A program made the position numbers and the translations under genes. Below the pieces are notes generated by a model. That model had not been told where the DNA came from and made no database searches. It saw only the letters and a program-made list of their open reading frames with translations. A stretch of 45,950 nucleotides of DNA from Acidobacteriota bacterium. Lineage in GTDB: Bacteria; Acidobacteriota; Vicinamibacteria; Vicinamibacterales; UBA2999. Below are positions 40,791 through 45,950 of this stretch, one piece after another. The DNA lies in contig JAKFXY010000063.1 of NCBI GenBank assembly GCA_021731165.1, positions 1-45,950 on the forward strand, written 5' to 3'. How positions within the stretch are numbered: the stretch's first letter is position 1; each line of letters starts with the position of its first letter.

Positions 40791-42128
40791 ATGCGAGATG
40801 TCAGGTGTGAAATGCAGGAGCGTTCGTCGCATCAGCCGTCTGGCATCGGGCGCTTGGTGCTTGGCATCGCGGCGCTTGCGCTCGCCATCCTCGCCGTGAT
40901 CGTGCCCGTGCGACTCCAGGGACAGGCGGCGCCGGCCACGATATTCGGCGCGGTGTCGGGACAGAAGGGTGGCCTCGACGTTCTTGCGGGCCCCTATGAA
41001 GTGGTTCGCGATTGGCCGAAGCCGCTGTCCACTCTCCCAGGTCATGAGAACTGGACCTGGGGTGCGATGCAGGGCGTGTTCGCCGAGAGCCCCAACCGTG
41101 TCTTCATCGTTCAGCGAGGTGAACTGCCGAGGATGGCGCGGCCGGCGGTGCGGGCCCTGCCGGAGATCGGCCCCAGCCTGTCATTCCCCGTGGGGCAGGC
41201 GCCGTTCCGCAACGCATCGCAGGGGCCGAACTCGAGCCCGCCTGGAGCCGGCGGTCCTGGCGCGGATCCAGACGACCCGGCACAGGCGTGGAGAGGCCGG
41301 ATGGGCGTCGATGCCCGATGGGAACATCTGATGCTCGCCTTCAACGCCAACGGCGACATCATCGAGCAGTGGACGCAGTGGGATTCGCTCTTCAAGCGTC
41401 CGCATGCCGTCTACATCAACCTGTACGATGCGCAGAAGCACGTGTGGGTCGTGGACGATCACAGCCACGCCATCTTCAAGTTCACAAACGACGGCAAGCA
41501 GTTCGTTCAGACGATCGGCACTCCCGGCAAGGCCGGCGCGGATGGCGCCCATTTCAACCGGCCGACATTCCTGACGTGGCTGGCGGACAGCACGATGTTC
41601 GTCGCCGATGGCTACAACGGCACCCGCGTGGCGAAGTTCGACAAGGACGGCAAGTTCCTCCTGGCCTGGGGCGAGCGGGGAACCGTGCCCGAATCGAGGC
41701 CGGGCTTCTTCAACGCGGTGCACGGCATCGCTGCCGACCCGGTATCGCGCCGTGTCTACGTCGTGGATCGCTCGAACCGCCGCATGCAGGTCTTCGACGA
41801 GAATGGGCGATTCCTCGATCAGTGGCCCTTCTCGCCTTCATCGAATACGCAATTCCTGATCATTCCGGCGGATCGATCGCTCTGGGCATTCGAGGACACG
41901 ACGGCGAAGGTCGTGAAGTACGACCTCGAGGGGCACTTCCAGTACGCGTGGGGCACCCTGGGCGATCATCCTGGTGGATTCTTCAACATGCACGGCGCCA
42001 GCGTGGACCAGGAGGGCAATCTCTACACGGTGGAAGTCGGCGGCGGGCGCGTGCAGAAGTTCCGACCACGGCCGGGCGCCAACCCGGCGCTGCTTGTCGG
42101 GAAGCCCGTATACGCGGCCTGGAAGTAG
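40791..42128 (+). CDS. Secreted NHL-type beta-propeller protein
   Basis: 445 residues. AAGGAGA lies seven bases before the ATG. An N-terminal signal or anchor ('LVLGIAALALAILAVIVPV') precedes repeats of the NHL/6-bladed-propeller type: 'RPHAVYINLYDAQKHVWVVD', 'IFKFTNDGKQFVQTIGTPG', 'FFNAVHGIAADPVSRRVYVV', 'RRMQVFDENGRFLDQWPF' and 'FFNMHGASVDQEGNLYTVEV'. Peptidyl-alpha-hydroxyglycine alpha-amidating lyase relatives have the same architecture. No catalytic residues can be fixed; a binding or lyase role in the periplasm is possible. A strong hairpin follows its stop. Confidence 0.8.
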   Translation: MRDVRCEMQERSSHQPSGIGRLVLGIAALALAILAVIVPVRLQGQAAPATIFGAVSGQKGGLDVLAGPYEVVRDWPKPLSTLPGHENWTWGAMQGVFAESPNRVFIVQRGELPRMARPAVRALPEIGPSLSFPVGQAPFRNASQGPNSSPPGAGGPGADPDDPAQAWRGRMGVDARWEHLMLAFNANGDIIEQWTQWDSLFKRPHAVYINLYDAQKHVWVVDDHSHAIFKFTNDGKQFVQTIGTPGKAGADGAHFNRPTFLTWLADSTMFVADGYNGTRVAKFDKDGKFLLAWGERGTVPESRPGFFNAVHGIAADPVSRRVYVVDRSNRRMQVFDENGRFLDQWPFSPSSNTQFLIIPADRSLWAFEDTTAKVVKYDLEGHFQYAWGTLGDHPGGFFNMHGASVDQEGNLYTVEVGGGRVQKFRPRPGANPALLVGKPVYAAWK

Positions 42129-42137
42129 GCCCTTGCC

Positions 42138-42162
42138 GGCGCGGCCGCCGAGCGGCCGCGCC
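42138..42162. terminator. 11-bp GC hairpin between convergent genes
   Basis: GGCGCGGCCGC (42138-42148) and GCGGCCGCGCC (42152-42162) pair perfectly around a 3-base loop, ten bases after one stop and seven bases before the other, convergent, stop. It lacks a T-tract but is ideally placed as a shared terminator. Confidence 0.55.
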
Positions 42163-42168
42163 ACACGG

Positions 42169-42534
42169 CTATCGCCGCTTCTTCGTCTCGGATTCCTCGT
42201 CGGCCAGGTGAAACCGGTGCGCCACGCGGTGTACTACCGGCGCCACGATGATCCCCGCCACGACAATGAAGACGATACCGGCGTAGAGCGCGTAGAGACC
42301 GGCGAAGACCTTACCACCTGGCGTGCGCGGCTGATGGATCGGCCCTTCGCCGCCAAGGAGCATGGCGGCGTCCAGGAAAGCGTCCCGCCATTCGAGCCCC
42401 TCGTAGTAGCGATACCCCTCCATCCCCACGAGCAGTGATGCCGACACCACCGTGATCGCCACGAGGAAGTGCCCGGCGAGGCGCCTCAGGTACTGACCGT
42501 GGGAGAGCAGGGGGGCGTGATGCGGTTCGTACAT
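42169..42534 (-). CDS. Two-segment membrane protein, channel-pore-like
   Basis: 121 residues, two membrane segments ('LAGHFLVAITVVSASLLVG' and 'VFAGLYALYAGIVFIVVAGI') with a short connecting loop ('WRDAFLDAAMLLGGEGPIHQPRTP'-like region) and a charged C-terminus. The order helix, 'FLDAAMLLGGEGP', helix resembles the two-helix pore unit of Ion_trans_2 potassium channels, but the selectivity filter TxGYG is missing. I know similar proteins as uncharacterised entries from Acidobacteria and Planctomycetes. No clear ribosome site is seen. Confidence 0.7.
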   Translation of the reverse strand: MYEPHHAPLLSHGQYLRRLAGHFLVAITVVSASLLVGMEGYRYYEGLEWRDAFLDAAMLLGGEGPIHQPRTPGGKVFAGLYALYAGIVFIVVAGIIVAPVVHRVAHRFHLADEESETKKRR

Positions 42535-42650
42535 CTAGAGTCGGGGGAACAGCATCGCTCGGCGCGGCGGATCGTAGCACGCGGCCACCGGAGGCTCTAC
42601 ACCCTTGAAGCGCGCGAGCCGATAACTGAACCGGGTTTTCCACCTCCTAA

Positions 42651-44423
42651 ATGATGCTGATGAAGCCGCTGCCGCTGGCCCTCACGCGGCCTGTCTCATT
42701 TCTGATCATGGCTGCCTGGGTGGGCGTCATGGGTCTGCTGGTTCAGCGGTCCTACGTCCAGGCTTCCTCCACCAACCTGGCCACCGACTTGGCGCGCTAC
42801 GGGTCGGCGGCGGTGTGGCGCGGGATCTACTACCGCGGCGAGAAGATCGGGTTTACGGTCAGCCAGACCGTGCCGACCGACGAGGGTTTCGAGCTGCAGG
42901 AGGATGGCCGGCTGCAGATGACGCTGCTCGGCGCCGCGTCCGCAGCGACGCTGCACACCGTGGCCCGCGTGGACCGGGCGTTCGCGCTGCGCTCGTTCGA
43001 GTTCTCTCTCGATCCCGGAACCGGGGCCACTCGGGTCAGCGGCACTGTCGAAGGTGGCTCTACGAAAGCCAGCGCGGCTGAAGGCAGCTCCGTTGAAGGT
43101 GGCGGCACCGGCGATACTGCGGACAGTGGCCGTGTGCGTCTCGTGCTGGTCGTCACGACCGTCAGTGGCACCCGCACCGAAACACGCGAGCTCGCGGAGC
43201 GGCCGGTGCTCTCGCTCAACATGTCGCGTCAGCTGGCGAATGGACGCCTGAAGCCTGGAGCCGCGCACCGCTTCGCGATCTTCGACCCGGCCACGCTGCA
43301 GAACACGCCTGTCACGATACGTGTGGGCAATCGCGAGATCGTCCGCGCCAACGACCGCCCGGTTCCGGCCTTTCGCGTGGAGCTGGCCTACCACGGGCTC
43401 CAGAGCACGTCGTGGGTCACCGACACGGGTGAGATCGTGCGCGAGGAGAGCCCGCTTGGCCTGATGACGGTTCAGGAGTCGCCGGAGCGTGCGAAACAGC
43501 TTGCGATCTCCGGTGGCATGCAGCGGGACCTGCTCAACGCGTCCGCCATCGTGCCGGATAAGGCCCGGCGTATCGATGAGCCGCGCGACGTCCGTCGGAT
43601 GGTACTGCGCCTCGACGGAGTCGATCTCTCAGCCCTCGATCTTCAGGGCGTCGGACAGGCTTTGACAGGCTCGACCCTCGAGATTCGGGATCCGCGGGAC
43701 CTTCGGGCCTCGCCGCTCGAGGCCGATGTCGAGCGCTACCTCGCGCCGGAGACGCTCCTCGAGAGCGACGCGCCGGAGATCATGGCGGAGGCGCGGTTGG
43801 CACTCCGAGGCGTTCAGCCCGGCGCGAGAGTTCGCGCGGAGGCGCTGACGCGCTACGTCAACGCCCTGCTCGAGAAGAAACCGACCGTGAGCCTGCCGTC
43901 GGCGCGTGAGGTGCTGCGCACGAAGGTCGGCGACTGCAACGAGCACACGGCCCTGTACGTGGCCATGGCACGCGCGGCCGGCATTCCGGCACGTATCGCC
44001 GTGGGCCTCGTATACATCCGCGGGGCTTTCTACTATCACGCGTGGCCTGAGGTATACCTGACGGAGCCAGGCCCTTCGACTCCGCTCAGGGCAGGCTACT
44101 GGCTTCCGGTCGATCCCACGCTGAATCAATTCCCTGCCGATGGCACGCACGTGCGGCTGGCACGCGGCGGTCTCGAGCAGCAGGCCAAGATTCTCCCGCT
44201 CATCAACCGCTTGAAGATCGCGATGGTCGATGTGGAGCTCGAGGCGAATGCCGAGCCGATTCTCGTCGGCCGAGAGACCACGGACCTCGGCACGTTACCG
44301 GCCACGACGCCAGACACGACGCCCGCCACCGCCTCCGCCTCGTCAGGCACGTGCCGGTGCGCCAACAGGAGTGCAGCGTCCACGGACATGGTGTCCGGTA
44401 TCAGCGAGGTCGCGACCCGATGA
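42651..44423 (+). CDS. Transglutaminase-like periplasmic protein
   Basis: 590 residues. An N-terminal anchor ('SFLIMAAWVGVMGLLVQRSY') is followed by a beta-rich region and a transglutaminase-like domain (about 395-500) with the catalytic triad Cys429 ('VGDCNEHTALYVAMARA'), His463 ('YYHAWPEVYL') and Asp488 ('WLPVDPTLNQF'). A short repeat-derived insert (about residues 474-482) lies between His and Asp. Residues near 135-155 are a degenerate Glu-Gly-Gly-Ser repeat. Such proteins are often encoded beside ABC exporters and DUF3488 proteins; the target bond is unknown. It overlaps the ATPase gene by ATGA, so the two are coupled. The last 40 residues are low complexity. Confidence 0.85.
   Translation: MMLMKPLPLALTRPVSFLIMAAWVGVMGLLVQRSYVQASSTNLATDLARYGSAAVWRGIYYRGEKIGFTVSQTVPTDEGFELQEDGRLQMTLLGAASAATLHTVARVDRAFALRSFEFSLDPGTGATRVSGTVEGGSTKASAAEGSSVEGGGTGDTADSGRVRLVLVVTTVSGTRTETRELAERPVLSLNMSRQLANGRLKPGAAHRFAIFDPATLQNTPVTIRVGNREIVRANDRPVPAFRVELAYHGLQSTSWVTDTGEIVREESPLGLMTVQESPERAKQLAISGGMQRDLLNASAIVPDKARRIDEPRDVRRMVLRLDGVDLSALDLQGVGQALTGSTLEIRDPRDLRASPLEADVERYLAPETLLESDAPEIMAEARLALRGVQPGARVRAEALTRYVNALLEKKPTVSLPSAREVLRTKVGDCNEHTALYVAMARAAGIPARIAVGLVYIRGAFYYHAWPEVYLTEPGPSTPLRAGYWLPVDPTLNQFPADGTHVRLARGGLEQQAKILPLINRLKIAMVDVELEANAEPILVGRETTDLGTLPATTPDTTPATASASSGTCRCANRSAASTDMVSGISEVATR
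44071..44098. repeat. PERSRR-type dispersed repeat inside the transglutaminase gene
   Basis: GCCCTTCGACTCCGCTCAGG followed by GCAGGC is the widespread repeat whose reverse strand translates as 'ACPERSRRA'. GCCCT (44071-44075) and AGGGC (44088-44092) are its inverted ends. Here it is read in frame as 'GPSTPLRAG' between two catalytic residues of a transglutaminase-like domain. Confidence 0.75.
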
Positions 44424-45172
44424 TCGCCATTCACGAGCTTGTGAAGCAATATGGCCGCTTCACCGCGGTTGACGGTATCAGCCTCGACGTAAGGCCGGGG
44501 GAAATTCACGGCTTCCTCGGCCCCAACGGCGCCGGCAAGACGACGACACTGAGGATGATTGCCGGGTTGCTGAAGCCGACGTCGGGCCGCATCGTCGTGA
44601 ACAATCACGATATGGCAGCCGCACCGGAGGCAGCCAAGGGTTCCCTCGGATTCATTCCCGATCGGCCGTTCATCTACGAGAAGCTGACGGCGGGCGAGTT
44701 CCTTCGCTTTCACGGCGGCCTCTATGGTCTGAACGGCAACGGCATCGGGGAGCGCGTACACGAGATGCTGGATCTCTTCGAGCTGCGCCGCTGGGAAGAC
44801 GAGCTCGTGGAGAGCTTCTCGCACGGAATGAAGCAGCGGCTGGTCATGGCCGCCGCCTTCCTGCACCGCCCGAACGCCGTGGCGGTGGACGAGCCGATGG
44901 TCGGCCTCGATCCGCGCGGCGCGCGGCTCATCAAGGACGTGTTCCGCCGCATGAGCGAGCGCGGCGTGGCGATCCTCATGAGCACGCACACCCTCGAGGT
45001 GGCGCAAGAGATGTGTCACCGCATCAGCATCATCCTCAAAGGGCGCATCATCGCGCAGGGGACGGTAGACGAGGTGAAGCAGTTGGCCGGCGGCGGCGAC
45101 GATCACCTGACGGAGGTCTTCCTGAAGCTCACCGGAGGCAGCAGCCTCCAGGAAATCGACGAGATCGTGTAG
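44420..45172 (+). CDS. ABC exporter ATP-binding protein
   Basis: 250 residues from the ATG at 44420, which overlaps the previous stop (ATGA). Walker A 'GPNGAGKTTTLRM', Q-loop region 'SLGFIPDRPFIYEKLT', signature 'ESFSHGMKQRLVMAAAF' (SFSHG in place of LSGGQ), Walker B 'AVAVDEPMVGLDP' and His switch 'MSTHTLEVAQE'. This is the ABC-2/CcmA exporter type. Its partner is the permease that follows after 13 bases. The cargo is unknown; the transglutaminase-like protein in the same operon may act on the exported molecule. Confidence 0.93.
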   Translation: MIAIHELVKQYGRFTAVDGISLDVRPGEIHGFLGPNGAGKTTTLRMIAGLLKPTSGRIVVNNHDMAAAPEAAKGSLGFIPDRPFIYEKLTAGEFLRFHGGLYGLNGNGIGERVHEMLDLFELRRWEDELVESFSHGMKQRLVMAAAFLHRPNAVAVDEPMVGLDPRGARLIKDVFRRMSERGVAILMSTHTLEVAQEMCHRISIILKGRIIAQGTVDEVKQLAGGGDDHLTEVFLKLTGGSSLQEIDEIV

Positions 45173-45185
45173 GGAAGAGCGTCCG

Positions 45186-45950
45186 GTGAACTCAGGGTTT
45201 CCCTACCTCCTGCTGCCGCATATCCTGTCGTCGCGCAATCGCGCGCGCCGGCGCGAGCGGGGCGATCTGATGCGCGGCGCTCTCGTCGGCGGCGTTGGCG
45301 TCATCGTCTGTTCGGCGCTCTTCTACGGCGCCTACTGGCTGACCTCGCAGCTGACCGCCTGGGACGAGCTTGGGGACTACCTGCTGCGCCTGGGCCTGTC
45401 CTGGCTCTTCCTCACGTTTCTGGCCTTCCTCGCCTTCAGCGGCGTGGTCACCGCACTCTCGACGTTCTACCTCTCCGACGATCTGCGGCTGCTCCTCGCG
45501 GCGCCGATTGCGGCCCGGCGGCTCTTCCTTGCCCGCTTTACGCGAACGGTAGGGCAGTCGTCATGGATGGTGGCGATCTTCCTGATTCCCGTGCTCGCCG
45601 GCGTCGGCGTGGCCCGCTGCGCCCCATGGTGGTTCTACCTCTCCGCCATCTTCACCATCGTCCCGTTCCTGGTGATTCCGGTGGTGGTGGGAGCGGCGTG
45701 CACGCTGCTGCTGGTCAATGTCTTCCCGGCCCGGCGCGCGCGAGACCTGCTCATGGTGATGGGGCTCGTGTTCGCTGGGGCGATGGTGATCCTGCTGCGC
45801 TTCATCCGGCCCGAGCAGCTCCTCAAGGTGGACTCGCTCCCGGACGTCACGGGATTCTTTGCCACCTTGCAGTCGCCGATTACGCCGATGCTGCCCTCGT
45901 TCTGGGCCGGCGAGTCGCTCTTCACGAGCCTGCAGGGCGGGTTGGACTGG
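45186..45950 (+). CDS. ABC exporter permease, N-terminal part
   Basis: A GTG at 45186 with GGAAGAG upstream opens a frame that stays open to the window edge (255 codons seen). At least five membrane segments are visible ('ALVGGVGVIVCSALFYGAYW', 'LFLTFLAFLAFSGVVTALST', 'FLIPVLAGVGV', 'TIVPFLVIPVVVGAACTLLL', 'LLMVMGLVFAGAMVILL'). 'FYLSDDLRLLLAAPIAARRLFLAR' region is typical of putative ABC-2 exporters of about 550 residues. It is surely the partner of the ATPase. The C-terminal half is outside the window. Confidence 0.85.
   Translation, partial: MNSGFPYLLLPHILSSRNRARRRERGDLMRGALVGGVGVIVCSALFYGAYWLTSQLTAWDELGDYLLRLGLSWLFLTFLAFLAFSGVVTALSTFYLSDDLRLLLAAPIAARRLFLARFTRTVGQSSWMVAIFLIPVLAGVGVARCAPWWFYLSAIFTIVPFLVIPVVVGAACTLLLVNVFPARRARDLLMVMGLVFAGAMVILLRFIRPEQLLKVDSLPDVTGFFATLQSPITPMLPSFWAGESLFTSLQGGLDW

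Noticed and set aside
43650-43690. TTTGACAGGCTCGACCCTCG as a second dispersed repeat in the transglutaminase gene
   Set aside because: It only loosely resembles the PERSRR-type repeat and has no inverted partner.

Overview
The window looks like a piece of a GC-rich bacterial chromosome, most probably an acidobacterium of the Vicinamibacteria type. This is inferred from gene style: a secreted 300-residue family I associate with that group, many secreted or periplasmic enzymes, GTG starts, and dispersed palindromic repeats of the PERSRR kind. There is no rRNA, no tRNA that I can see, no CRISPR array and no intact prophage.

Layout. Positions 1-1.8 kb hold the end of a molybdenum hydroxylase and a secreted metallo-beta-lactamase-fold protein. 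Positions 1.9-9.9 kb hold an outer-membrane barrel, a histidine kinase/NtrC-type regulator pair, a hybrid membrane kinase and an AsmA-like protein. Positions 9.9-18.4 kb are one giant gene for a cyclic beta-1,2-glucan synthase (NdvB/Cgs type). Positions 18.5-21.5 kb hold small stress or envelope genes (YtxH-like, lmo0937-like, '[12 protein letters not shown]' type, DUF948-like, CsbD, a small membrane protein) and decayed relatives. Reading both strands, I find a sigma-54 (-24/-12) promoter, with GG and GC spaced exactly as required, in front of ndvB and in front of each small transcription unit (one unit carries both the lmo0937-like and SFPASDPP genes). A similar site precedes the kinase/NtrC operon. 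This suggests an undescribed RpoN envelope-stress regulon whose activator may be the NtrC-type protein encoded here.

Positions 21.6-34.3 kb form a long co-directional catabolic cluster. It holds a four-subunit molybdenum hydroxylase in the order FAD, 2Fe-2S, large Mo, medium Mo. The large subunit is split in two by an ATGA overlap, which is the subunit plan of nicotinate dehydrogenase NdhFSLM. After it come an M24-fold enzyme, a CtBP-like 2-hydroxyacid dehydrogenase, a zinc alcohol dehydrogenase, a secreted HbpS/GlcG-like protein and a complete branched-chain-amino-acid-type ABC importer. Together they look like uptake and oxidation of an unknown, possibly N-heterocyclic, substrate.

Positions 34.5-39.5 kb form a gene-cassette array with attC-like sites but no integron integrase in view (a CALIN). 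Its cassettes carry an HNH nuclease with homing-associated repeats, an MNT/HEPN toxin-antitoxin pair, a second HNH protein, a small conserved protein, a DUF6933-like protein, a reversed Doc/antitoxin pair and a CPBP membrane protease. An IS30 transposase fragment lies where one attC has lost its left half.

Positions 39.6-45.95 kb hold ordinary chromosomal genes: a secreted acidobacterial-type protein, a beta-propeller protein, a channel-like membrane protein, a transglutaminase-like protein, and an ABC exporter ATPase with a permease that runs off the window. Two dispersed palindromic repeats lie inside genes here and upstream: one in the signal region of the ABC substrate-binding protein, one inside the transglutaminase catalytic domain.
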